This document shows positions 23,061 through 33,680 of a stretch of 64,000 nucleotides of DNA, one piece after another. This DNA comes from Labia minor (taxonomy: Eukaryota; Arthropoda; Insecta; Dermaptera; Spongiphoridae): assembly GCA_963082975.1 (NCBI GenBank), contig OY720344.1:64136546-64200545 (forward strand), in the 5' to 3' direction. Within the stretch, counting starts at the first letter, position 1. Every line of letters begins with the position of its first letter. A program made the position numbers and the translations under genes. The notes under the pieces are model-generated. The model did no database searches and was not told the DNA's origin. It was given only the letters and a program-made list of their open reading frames with translations.

Positions 23061-23621
23061 TGAGTTATAGGATCTGAAAAAATGAAATTTATTTTATTTT
23101 ATTATTTTCCCATGAAGATGTTCTCGGAGCGACTGAGCAAATTCATGTTGCACCGGGACATATATTTAAAACCTCGCTACCCCCTCTTAGAAGCTTACGA
23201 TTGGCTATAATAAGCTGACCATCTATTGGCTCTTCGTTCAGCGCCTAGCACGCTATTGGTTGTCGAGAGTCCCCACCACTCCGCCTAGATGTCGCCAGCC
23301 GGGTATAAAAAGCCGAGTAGCAGTAGCTTGCCAGTAGCAGTATCAGTAGCAGCAGTAGCAGTTGTGATTCAAGACGTTAAGAAGAACATATACGAAGAAC
23401 GAAGAACCGAAGATTTCCAAGACGTTTATTTTTATCTGTGTATATATTTTTTGCTAATATTTCTAAACAAAAACCATATATTTTTTGCTACACTTTTCAA
23501 TAAAAACGATATATTTTTTGCTAATACTTTTCATCAAAACGATATTATTTTTGCTACCTTTTTCTTCAAAAACGATATTTTTTAATACATCTGCTTCACT
23601 ATCGAAGCCACCAACCCTACA
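23061..23621 (+). repeat. 3' LTR
   Basis: It begins TGAGTTATAGG right after the purine tract and ends CCCTACA, giving the usual TG...CA. It is indistinguishable by eye from the 5' copy after base 10. Confidence 0.85.
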
Positions 23622-23712
23622 TATATAATCTAAGTTATGACTCCCCCTACAATCAATTAAGTTTTATCGTAATTAGGATCGTCTGTAGTCTAAATATTGA
23701 AATTCAAGTTAT

Positions 23713-23718
<6 letters not shown>

Positions 23719-23764
<46 letters not shown>
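23719..23764. repeat. (AT)n followed by (AG)n microsatellite
   Basis: An AT run of about 34 bp passes directly into GAGAGAGAGAGA. The rest of 23622-24002 is AT-rich with no gene seen. Confidence 0.9.
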
Positions 23765-25675
23765 TTCAAGGTATTTCTATTAAATGGAAAGTAAAATTTT
23801 AAAATTAAAATTTTATTTAAATAAATTTTAAATGATAAATATTTTAATAAATTTACGACTATTAATTAATTATAAATTAATAATAGGCGATTTTCATCTG
23901 TGAAATTAAAGGCTATTAAAATGAATAAAAAAGAAAAATACTAAATATTTTTGTTTACAGTTTATTAATTAATATTTTTGCATATCTGTGTATATCTTCC
24001 GATTTTTACTATCTCACCAGAGATAGTATAGAGATCACGAAAATTTTCGATGTCGAAATTTTGATGTTTTATATGTTTTGAAGGCCCCAGAGTCATTTTC
24101 ACTAAGGTTGAGAAAAATGTCTGTCTCTCTCCTTCTCTCTATGTGTGTGTGTAGAATAATGAAAATTGGTACACGAGCATTATTGAAAATTCGTAGTTTT
24201 CTATAAACTTTTGAAAAATGTAGCTCTTTCGGAAGAGGGTCATAACCTACGTTTTCATTTTTTTACTTCTAAACTGACCGTAAAAATAAAGATATATGTT
24301 TGATAGTTTTTCACATGATTAAAAATTGTATAAACATCTCATATAAGAGATGTAATGGGCACACCAATTGCTACGTCCTTGTCGAGTACCTGGTAATGTA
24401 TTTCATTTTTATCAAAACTATGATAAAAGTTTAATGCAGCTAAATTTTCATAAATTTGCGCAAACTCACAAAAATATAGTCTTCTTATTTCAATAAAATG
24501 TTATCAGTGAAAATTATGTTAAAACCTTAAATCCTGTGATCGGATAGAATAAAATTTTAATTAATTTCCAAATATAGAAAAAACAGTGGCGCAACCAGGA
24601 TTTGATCCTGGGGGGGGGGTTTTGACTAGCCGCTCCACCTTCCTATGGCGGAGTCCCCCCCCCCCCCGGGCTCTCTCAAAGACAAATTTTCATTAAGATT
24701 TATTTTTTATATTAAATATTTAAAAAAGTTTTGTAAATGAAACACTGATTTTACAAAATCTGGCAAAAAAATTTCATTTTGTATTTTATTTACGCGTATT
24801 CACAGTTTTAGAAAGAAAATATTTTTTTCCAGCTATAAGTAAATCATTTTAGCTTGTTGGATGGTCGGAAAATTTTGAAAATTTTTGCTCCGAGATTTTT
24901 CGAGATTTCCACTTTTCAGACGGTTCTGAATCCAAAACTGCAAAAAAATTTTTTTATGAACCGGCCGTCTAAACAAAAATAGATATTGTCTTGAAATTTG
25001 ATATTTAGATGTTTTTTTTTGGGAATGAATGGCGGGGATTGGATTGTTTTTGGACAAGATCGGACCATAAGAGTAAGGGTAGTTTAAAGAAGAGTCAAAG
25101 CACATTTTATTGATTTTCTCAATAAATACCGATTTTTATGAGAATTATACTATCGTATTAAATTTATAGGGAATCGAATTTACAAAAGTTTCATTATATT
25201 CATTTTTACCTAAACTAAATTATAAAGGAGTTATCTATATCTATATATTTAATACGACAGTGTCCGTCCGTACGCAAAAAACTCCAGAGCCTAAAATACA
25301 AGGAGTAAGGTAACCAAATTTTTCTGAGGTGAAGGATACCTCAAATGATGAAAAATAAAAAAGAAATTAGAATCTTAGGTAACTCCTGAGCTGAGCTGCG
25401 GGTGTTCCATTTTCCAGAAATATATATAAAGGAGAGTGTTTGTTTGTATGTATGTAATTTGTTTACTTTTTTGCTGTCATAGAAACAGATTTATATATAA
25501 TTAGAACCTCTCTCTCTCCCTCTATTTAAAATTTTAAAAATGGAGTGTTCTAGCCAGGTAAATGAATTGGACTGGAAGAGGAGACATATGATTAGAGAAA
25601 TTGGGGAAAAATCAACCGAAATGTAATTAAACAAAAAAATTCAAGAATTATGATACGGATACGACTTACATACAA

Positions 25676-26443
25676 TTAACATACAAAATGTAGAATTTGA
25701 AAAAGTATAAATATTTAAATACTTAAGATCTCTAATCACGAAAGATAATAATATTCGAGAAGAATTTAAATCGACGTTGTAATTGAGTAACGCCTGTTAT
25801 TATGCAGTAAAGATAAGCCTATCTCATCAAAGAGGATCAAAATTAAAATATATAAAACAATTATTTTTCATGTTGATCGATGACTAGGGTGACCATATTT
25901 CGAAAACACCAAACCGGGACAAACGGTATACCTTTTTTTTAGAACTTAATTGAAAAAATTTTGAAAAAAAAATTACAAATTGCCCTAAATATTGAAAAAA
26001 CGGGACAGTAGGCTGTCCCGAAGACATTTTTAGGACAGAGCACCTAATGACGGGACGTTTGGTCACCCTATCGATGACTCTGAGAGACGTGAGTGGATTT
26101 AGAGTATTTGTGAGATTAATATTGTTCGCAGCATTTATAGACCAAAGGAAGATGAGGTCACAGGGGGATGGCGGAGATGGCATAACGAGAAATAATGTCC
26201 AGATATAGTTAAGGTTATAAAATCGAGAAGGCTGGGATGGGAAGGGGACGTGGTTGGAATTGGAGAAACTAGAATTTGGGAGAAACCGATTGGGAAACAT
26301 CCGTTGGAAGACCAAGGACCAAGGTGGGTGGACAATGAAGGAAGGGACATGGGAGAGATGGGACAGGGTAGGATTTGGTTGTAGCCCAGGATAGGGACGC
26401 TTAGAGAAATGTGGATGCTGCGGCTAAGAACTTTCGAAAACTG
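25676..26443 (+). pseudogene. LINE ORF2 C-terminal part, split by a MITE
   Basis: Translation pieces across frames give NVEFEKV, then IFKYLRSLITKDNNIREEF (compare 3517-3858). After the MITE come YRPKEDEVTGGWRRWHNE, IKSRRLGWEGDVVGIGE and WEKPIGKHPLEDQGPRWVD. This is the characteristic end of animal LINE polyproteins, where a W-G-H-x-x-R-M and G-K-R-P-x-G-R-P pattern follows the RT. Several stops and frame breaks show it is long dead. It lies wholly inside the Helitron, so it was either captured or the Helitron was hit by a truncated insertion. Confidence 0.65.
25886..26069. mobile_element. 184-bp MITE inside the LINE fragment
   Basis: The left end AGGGTGACCATATTTCG and the right end read backwards (AGGGTGACCAAACGTCCCG) share a 10-bp terminal inverted repeat. 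The flanks are the exact 10-bp duplication ATCGATGACT (25876-25885 and 26070-26079). Inside, CGGGACAG-taggCTGTCCCG forms a strong hairpin at about 26000. Removing it and one flank rejoins LINE text. The superfamily is undecided: the duplication length suits Mutator-like elements, while GGTGACC ends also occur in other groups. Confidence 0.8.
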
Positions 26444-26730
26444 TAGAGACACAGAGTTAGATAAATATAACATATACAATAATAATATATAATTAATTTA
26501 CTGATTAAATTAAAATATATTTTACAAGAAAACAAATACATGTCTTATCTACTTATACTGATTCAAACAAAATGGATGAAAAACTTTTACATACAGACTT
26601 TCAACCAAATACTATGTATCACTCGGGGGTGCAAAGAGCGCCGTAGGCACTCGGAGCAGCTAGTTTATAAAAAACTACTTTAAGATTTCGAAAGTTTTTC
26701 GTCCGCCCATAGTGGCAGGATATTTTGAAA

Positions 26731-27985
26731 GAAATCATGTAAAAATCCCTAAGAAAAAATCCGTAAATCAAAAATCCCTGAAAATAAATCCCTAAATCCA
26801 AAAATCCCTAAGTAAAATATCCCTAAAAGAATAAATCCCTAAATAAAAAATTTCCCTAATTTTTTTTTTATTTAATAATGAATAGCCGAAGAGACTTGAA
26901 TGAGGTAGTTATACATCATGCTTGGTGTCATCACATCTGTTCCATCTGGCTTTTTAGCGTCCCATTTTTCATGGTTTGCCTTCATTATGGTCAGAAGCTC
27001 ATCATGCGAGTCGCTGAATCGTTTCCTTGGTGGATCAGGCTTCTTACCACGAACATCACGACAGATTTCCAAAGAGATAAGGTTATGCACAATATGGATT
27101 TGCTTAATCAGGTCCCATACTGATGTCTTATAACCTAAGCGTGAACGAAGAGCATTGTAGTAACCTTCCAATGCATTGTATATTCGAGGCAAATCCATCA
27201 AAGTGGCATCGTAGATGTTCCAATGTTCCAATGTCGGATTCGGGGTAATAAAAGCCAGTCAAAAATTGTTCACCTAGTCAAGTGTGCTCGAAGTAAGAAA
27301 AAAGATCATGAAGTTTTTCCCTGTTGGTCGTCCAGCTACTGCTTGGTAGGCAACAATGACTTTTGATGGTGGTACCAAAACCAAAGCTGCAAGAGTTCGA
27401 AAATGAGTGGAGTTGTCAGGATTATCTATATCATTATAGAGCTTCAAAACTTCTGGCCTTGATTTGATGTTTCTATAAATGCATTGAGCAAAGTGAAAAA
27501 GACAACCTCTGATGATAGTAAATTTCACAAATTGTGTTATATATTCCCTGGTGAAATATACGGTGCAAATGGTGTATTTTGTATTTGGAATCATTAAGCT
27601 ATTAAAACGTATGCTAATAAACGAAATTTGAGTAAATTCCCTTTATTTTACATTCGAATTTGACACCCCTATTTTTTTGGAAAAATCACGTGAGTGGGCC
27701 TTATCTATGTATTTTTTGACCTATTTTTCCCTACTTTCGGTCCAGGCCCGATTACCTCATTGGGAGGTCGTGTTTCAGGTAACTGGGTGTCATGCTCACC
27801 CTATGATTTAATTTTCTTAATCACAATTAAAATTAATACAAAAATGAAAAATATGTGATTTTTTCTTTTAGGGATTTTTTCAGTCAGCGATATTTTTATT
27901 TAGGGATTTTCGCTTTTGGGGATTTTCGGTTTTAGGGATTTTTGACTTTTATGGATTTTTTCCTTAAGGGAATTTAACCCGTTTC
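26731..27985 (-). mobile_element. MULE (Mutator-like) element nested in the hAT
   Basis: A 10-bp direct repeat TATTTTGAAA (26721-26730, 27986-27995) brackets inverted ends that both begin GAAA and then carry repeated AAATCCCTAAA-type units for about 120 bp on each side (26741-26865 and 27860-27975). A TSD of 9-11 bp is the MULE rule, and the interior encodes part of a MULE-domain transposase, which supports the call. Its length of 1,255 bp is too short for an autonomous copy. Confidence 0.8.
26872..27594 (-). pseudogene. MULE transposase, C-terminal half, frame-broken
   Basis: Two minus-strand frames join across breaks near 27250. The upstream one has FVKFTIIRGCLFHFAQCIYR, matching the 'G-C-x-F-H-F/W-x-Q' block near the second catalytic position of MULE transposases, and later ALVLVPPSKVIVAY. 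The downstream one has HWNIYDATLMDLPRIYNALE, the conserved W-N-x-Y ... R-x-N-N-x-x-E block, and ends at the element's tail. The N-terminal zinc finger and first catalytic Asp are absent. At least one stop and two frame shifts occur at about 27232-27275. Confidence 0.7.
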
Positions 27986-28508
27986 TATTTTGAAAAAATT
28001 AGTCTTCGCTTCATAATTTTTATGAAATTAGCAATTAATGTATTATTAATAAAAAATATTTAGAATTTGAGTAATATTTTTATTTATTTTATTTATTTTA
28101 TATTTAAATAATAGTCAAATTGGAAAATTTCACAATCATCTAGTAATCTTATATTAAGTCTTTTGTTTTTTATGATTTAGGAGAAATCATTTTTTATTTC
28201 TTATATTTAATTCTGTACGAAAAAATAAGCAATTTTTATTTTTGTTAACATTTTTTTAAAATAAAATAAACTTACTTATTATACACTAAGTTATACTTTA
28301 AGAATTATTATTTTTTTTAAATGAAAAGAAGGATTATATTTTTTCTTTTCTATTTGTAATATAGTACATAATATACAGCAATTTGTATTTTTTTCTCTCC
28401 TGGGGGGGGGGGGGGTTTAACCCCCAAAACCCCCCCTGGTTGCGCCACTGAGAAAAAAGCTTGATTATCCAATTCAAATTTGCGAGATAGTCGAGTAGAG
28501 ACACTCCA

Positions 28509-29208
28509 TATTTTTTTTTATTTTGCTTTGGGACTTAGCAAGCACCTAGCCAGTGTGTGTGTGACATGACATTTTATTTATTATATATTCATATTTGATT
28601 AAATTATCAATTACATAAACTTGGCGGGGTTCGATACTTTTTAAAAAATCTATTCTTTAAAGAAAAAGATTTTGAGATAAAATATATTTTTCAATTTGAT
28701 TGAGGAAATTGCTAAAATGTTCTTATAAGATGATGAATTGGTGTGAAAAATGGATGAAAGAGGGAGAGATGGGAGATTGTGGCTTTAATTTTTCAAAGTG
28801 GCAAGTTTTACAACTTTTTTGCATTGCTAAGCATTTTGCTTTCGCGAAGGCCCTACGAGCTCCTCACGTAGGTCACAAGATCACTCCCCTGAGAAACAGC
28901 CTCTGTCATCTGTCGTTGTTTTCTACGTCAATCCCAAAGCAACTTGTCTTATTTGCAAAACTTTCACTTCAACCAAAAAAACTTAAATTTATTTGATTTC
29001 TTTTAATTGTTTTTTGTCCAAATTATCACTATTTTTCTTATTTAACCATACTTAATTTGAAATAAAAAAATAAAATATTGTCAAAAAATTTTAAATTAAT
29101 TAAAGTTGACGCTATAAGCACGGTGAATGTAGATGGGATCTAGGAGGCACAGTGAGAGACATAGGTGGGGATGATTTTGGAAACAACAGAGATTATTTTA
29201 TATAATAA
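28509..29208. other. Intergenic; GC-richer patch at 28740-28990
   Basis: The patch 28740-28990 has more balanced composition and a 98-codon plus-strand frame (28700-28996) with no recognised domain. It might be an old element or exon, but I cannot support either. Confidence 0.4.
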
Positions 29209-29242
29209 CAATACCTCCCTTACTATCGTCGGTCGGTAAAAA
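29209..29242 (-). mobile_element. HINE family A head fragment
   Basis: Only the head is present: CAATACCTCCCTTACTATCG followed by TCGGTCGGTAAAAA, the reverse of the family A start. No other part follows. Confidence 0.6.
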
Positions 29243-29415
29243 GATCATTTTAAAAAAACCAAAAGAATAAGTGTTTCATTTCATAACTTTAATTATTAAT
29301 TTTAATATTCAAATTATTTAAATAAATTAGTTGAATTAATTTAATTGTAATAAAAGTCATTAATTTTATTTTCACATCTTTTTTATAGCAAATTAGCATT
29401 CTCTCTCTCTCTTTT

Positions 29416-29446
<31 letters not shown>

Positions 29447-32400
29447 TTATTTAAATAAGTACCTACCATGAAATGAAATGGTAAATAAATTGTATACAAT
29501 TTTAAGATAATTAATAAAGCGTTAAGCCTATATCATTATTTATTTAAATTAATAAAGTCAGGCGTTTTGGAAAGGGATTATAAGAATATTTGATGGTGGT
29601 TTTACTTCGGAACAATATATAATACATAAGTAATTTAATTGATGAAAATTTCAAAATTTTAAAATAATAATTATCTAAACTGAATAAAATTACAATAATC
29701 TCTTGATTTCATATGCAATACAATAAAATAATAGATTTGAATTATAATAATTGACCATTAATTATTATAAATAAACTTATTATCTTCCTCTGTGCTACTT
29801 GTGAATTAAGTTATTAGACATAATAAACACATACATACCACTGTATCTATTTTCAGCTATTTCTATCCAATTGAGTTCTCCCAATCCTCCCATATCTACT
29901 TTTTTATTATACACCTACCACGTTCGTGTTTTATACTCACTGGATCATAATACAGAAAACAAACTAGGTTTTCGTCACCCATTCAGGTCTCATCCATCGA
30001 TATCTATCCAATTTTATGACTCAGTGTTTATAGATGCATAGAGGTCATGCAATTTCTTTTTGCAATGTTATTTATTTTCAACCGAATTATGAATTCATCT
30101 TTGCATACAAATTTCACGCTGACTTACTACTACAAAGCCTAATCTTTTATTATCTGATTTTTTATACCATAATTAACTGCAAATTTGAAGAGGAAATAGT
30201 TGATTTTTTTTACATATATTTATATAAATCTCCCTCTATTCCTATCTAAATTTACATTCCATTATTCATATTTATTTGATCCAAATGATTTATGTACTGT
30301 AAGTATTTATTAATAGTTAGTACGAAAATATATAATCATATTGACATATTGAGATAAAGATATTTACATATCATAAGTGTTTTGTTTATATATCTCCAAT
30401 AAAATAAAAGAATTTTAAATAAAAGGGTGATTGGGATGCTTTTGTTTTATTTGACATTCTCGAATTAAGTTCCGACAGAATCACATATCTAAGAGTTCAT
30501 TCAACTTTTCAAATATTAAAAAGGGTCGCTCAAAAGGGACAAATAAAAAGAGGGAAAAATATTCCAAAGTTGTGTATATGACATGAGCAAAAGTAATAAT
30601 AGCAAACTTGAATTCAACTTAAAATATAATAGGTTGAAATAATTAAAACCAACCAAATTTGTCAGTCATAATTTATTATTTATTGGACATTTAAATAGTC
30701 ACGTTTATGTATTATATTTTTTTAACATACATTAGATAAATATTTTCATAGTTATATTTATTTTGAAATAAAAATAAATACTTTTTTACTATTTACTTGT
30801 TTTTTATCTATTATAGTTAAAAATTTAATTTTAGTTTTATAAATAAATTTTACCAAAAAGTTAATATCAAATAAATAAATTTGCATAAATTCTTTATCTT
30901 TTCCGTTTTTCTTTAAATCATTTTTTAAAAGATTCAATTAGTTAAATTATCGTTTATTGTATGTAGGTATACAAGTCTCTTGTATCAAATCGCAATTAAA
31001 TAAAAATCGAACATTTTATAGTAAAACGTTTCTAAATTACGCGTGTGATTAGATACAATTTATTTTAACAGACAGAAATAAATACAACGTTTCCATCACT
31101 AATTGCCTGATTATTTTCAAGCATGAGTAGCCTTTTGAAAGAAAAAAAGGGTTATTTGTTTGTTCTAGCTTTTGTTAGGTGACTCATAATTAATGAATTA
31201 GTAATTGAAACATTTGAAAATAAATACTCTAATAATAATTTAAGGTTTATTAAAATATTAACTTATATTATGAGAATTTTATACAAATTAAGACATTAAT
31301 AAAAAAAAAATTAATATTATAGGAATTTTACTAAATCATTTTTTTTTATTTTATCTATGTTAAAATTTCAATATTTATAGCTTTAAATTTTATTACTTAT
31401 TCGTATATATTGAAATTTTAATTTTTAAGCAATTTACAATATAAATATAAATATTTACAAAAATACAAGAATTATATGTAATCTGGTTACAAAAAAATAA
31501 AATAAAATACAGTCAAAATAAGGAAGTGGAAAATTAAATAGGAGATTGATTAGGAAATTTGCATAAAATTTCCATACTATTCTGAAAAATAAAATTATTT
31601 TTTAAAACAATCCGTTACAATAATTAGCAAGTATTATAGATTAGTACATTTCCATTGATTACCAAAACTATTTATAAAGGTAAGCAAACGAGTTTTTGTT
31701 TAGTGAGTAATTATCGTAGTTATAATTATAACATGACATTACACTTACAAATTTCCTTTGATATAATATTTTTTTTTATTTTTTAATAAAAATAAATTAT
31801 AAATTAAAAACATTTTTAAATTATTTTTATTATTTTCATTAAAAATTTACTTTAAATGTTATAATTTAACGATTTTGATTGAAACGAAACAAAAACAACT
31901 AAAAAAGAATAAGTTGAATGAGTTGAGGGTCATCCTTGAAAGGTCCAAGCAAATAATGACCATCAATTCGACAGTGCTTATCTGACAAGGAAAGTTACCA
32001 CCGGCTTCATTCTTTTTTTCTGCTGAGTTAACTCTCAAAAAAGATACGTTTGATATATTACTCTTTTTTTTAAAAAACTTGTTCAATCAAGTAAACCAAA
32101 AATTAATTATAAATAGAAAATATATTAAATATATATGATAAAAACAATCATCACCATTAGATAAAAATAAATTTCAAAAACAAAATTTTTATAAAATAAA
32201 TACTGTTAAACTCTTTTCACCAAGAACCCCGCCCCAACTCTTTTGTTGTTATTTTAAACAGTAGGTTTAAAAGGGATTGTCTTTTATATTTTACTTTCAA
32301 TTTATATTTTTTTATAATAAAAATCGTAATTGAAAGTGACAATTTGAAATGATCCTTCAAGTGTTACATGATTAATCAAAAATTGATTTTCCCCTCATAG

Positions 32401-32905
32401 TTAGGGTTAAAACCCTATATTATATTGAATTATCATCATTTGTTTAGGTTCCTTTGGTATAACATTATTTCTCTATATAAAAATGTAAATGTAAATATGT
32501 ATATGTAAATTGTCAATTTAAAAAAAAAACCTTTGAATTCCTATTAATTATAAATAATATCTAAAAATCAAATAGGAGTAATTATTATCTATCAGTCCTT
32601 GTTTTCCTTTAAAACAATATTTGAACAAGTTTATATAAAAAATATTTTATAAAATAACCATGTTTAAATTCATACAAATTTAGATTTTATTTAAAAATTT
32701 ACAAAATTCGTTTCAAGTTAATATAAAGAATTAGAATCGATTTGAGTTATTGTGGCTTAATCTTGGTAAACGAAATATATAATAATATAGACTAGAAAAA
32801 CTATTCTGATCTTCTTGAATAGTCTTAATTTTAATATTAATAATTACTAATTCTCAGACAGGTCAATTCCGATTTGCTCAAAATCAATTTTTGGAGTTTC
32901 CTGAT
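29243..32905. other. AT-rich intergenic DNA
   Basis: No gene recognised. A (TC)n/(AT)n tract lies at 29400-29441. Confidence 0.6.
29416..29441. repeat. (AT)n microsatellite preceded by (TC)n
   Basis: CTCTCTCTCTC from 29400, then an AT dinucleotide run. Confidence 0.9.
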
Positions 32906-33680
32906 TTTTTTACCGACCGACGATAGTAAGGGAGGTATTGTTTTCACACCAAATTTCACATGTGGAGATTTTTACATATCTCCACGAATCATGCATTTTC
33001 TTAACAGAAAAAAGTATTTTTAGCATGATGTCTGTCCGTCCGTCCGTCCGTATAGATGTGTACAGCCTGAACGGCTCAACCGATTTTGATGAAATTTGGT
33101 ATATTTACTTAATGCATCAGTGGGATGAATTGATCAACTTTTGGTGCAAATCCGGAAACCGGAAGTAGTCCGTCCGTCCGTCCGTCCGTCCGTATAGATG
33201 TGTACAGCCTGAACGGCTCAACTGATTTTGATGAAATTTGGTATATTTACTTAATGCATCAGTAGGATGAATTGATCAACTTTTGGTGCAAATCCGGAAA
33301 CCGGAAGTGGTAGTATTAGCGATCGACGATAGGAAGGAAAGGGTTATTTTCGCACCAAATTTCACATAAGGAGATTTTTTTACATATCACCACGAATGTA
33401 TTGGTTTTATCCTCGGGAAAAATCATCTTCATTATGTTTTTCTTAATTTAAAATTATATGACATCACCCAGCCCTTCATGACGTCACAGCCTCGGGTAAC
33501 GCCGGTTACTTCAGCTATATATTATAAATAAAATAAAATTAAAAATATTTATGTTTTATCCATATCTGTTTTTTATTACATTAATAGATATATTAAAATT
33601 ATTTGAAATTGTTTCTGTAGCTGGAAATTAATTTACTTCAAACCGTCGGTCGGTTCGGACCTGGCCACAGGTCAACTTAT
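32906..33680 (+). mobile_element. HINE family A copy, both ends present, internal duplication
   Basis: The head TTTTTTACC...GGAGGTATTG contains ACCGACCGACG (32912-32922). The tail has its exact inverse CGTCGGTCGGT (33644-33654), followed by the stem-loop GACCTG-gcca-CAGGTC (33658-33673). A (TCCG)n microsatellite sits in the middle. A 142-bp segment is tandemly doubled, which explains why this copy is longer than the B and C families. No coding capacity. Confidence 0.8.
33027..33310 (+). repeat. 142-bp tandem duplication inside the HINE
   Basis: The unit from the TCCG tract through CGGAAACCGGAAGT occurs twice, with few differences (for example AACCGAT against AACTGAT). The junction is within the TCCG repeat, so unequal exchange or slippage there is the likely cause. 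Confidence 0.85.

Larger units (their letters stand above)
19971..23621 (+). mobile_element. Gag-only LTR retrotransposon with a DEK-like N-terminal domain
   Basis: Two direct repeats of 561 bp (LTRs) flank a 2,529-bp interior. Their offset is a constant 3,090 bp from start to end, so there is no indel between them, and I see no substitution past the first ten bases, which marks a recent insertion. Just inside the 5' LTR is TTTGAGGGCTCAGTCCGAG, in the position of a primer-binding site. Just before the 3' LTR is the purine tract AAAGAGGGGG (23051-23060). The only long frame is a gag-type protein (20796-23030). There is no protease, RT, RNase H or integrase, so movement must depend on enzymes supplied in trans. 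The first ten bases of the 5' LTR read ATATATATAG where the 3' LTR has TGAGTTATAG. No clean target duplication is visible, because both flanks are AT repeats. Confidence 0.85.
25240..26663 (+). mobile_element. Helitron carrying a LINE fragment
   Basis: It starts A|TCTATATATTTAATACGAC and ends GGAGCAGCTAG|T. The 5' TC, the 3' CTAG and insertion between A and T fit the Helitron rule. Both ends match, in order and in opposite orientation, the shorter copy at 61812-62269. The first 200 bp and last 220 bp are shared. Between them this copy carries about 1 kb of LINE sequence that the short copy lacks. No Rep/helicase is encoded, so it is non-autonomous. The GC-rich hairpin seen near the 3' end of other copies has been lost here. 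Confidence 0.75.
24584..28450. mobile_element. hAT-type element, now a composite of nested insertions
   Basis: The ends are exact 16-bp inverted repeats, CAGTGGCGCAACCAGG, flanked by the 8-bp direct repeat AGAAAAAA (24576-24583 and 28451-28458). An 8-bp TSD with a CA(G)TG...-type end is diagnostic of hAT. G/C homopolymer runs lie next to each end (24612-24670, 28404-28437). After removing the Helitron and the MULE inside it, about 1.2 kb of hAT-owned sequence remains, with no transposase frame. The hAT was therefore probably non-autonomous when it landed. Confidence 0.9.
24003..28508 (+). mobile_element. HINE family C copy split by a nested hAT insertion
   Basis: The head hairpin TACTATCTC-acca-GAGATAGTA (24007-24028 region) and family C text run to about 24345. 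The tail, with GAGATAGT (28484-28491) and the stem-loop GAGTA-gaga-CACTC (28493-28506), lies beyond the hAT element. The stretch 24346-24575 does not match the other C copies, so the host element had already diverged or been patched before the hAT arrived. Confidence 0.65.

Noticed and set aside
24584..24680. tRNA- or SINE-like arm (ACCAGGATTTGATCCTGG)
   Set aside because: It is a palindrome inside the hAT terminus, with no A/B box order and no acceptor stem.
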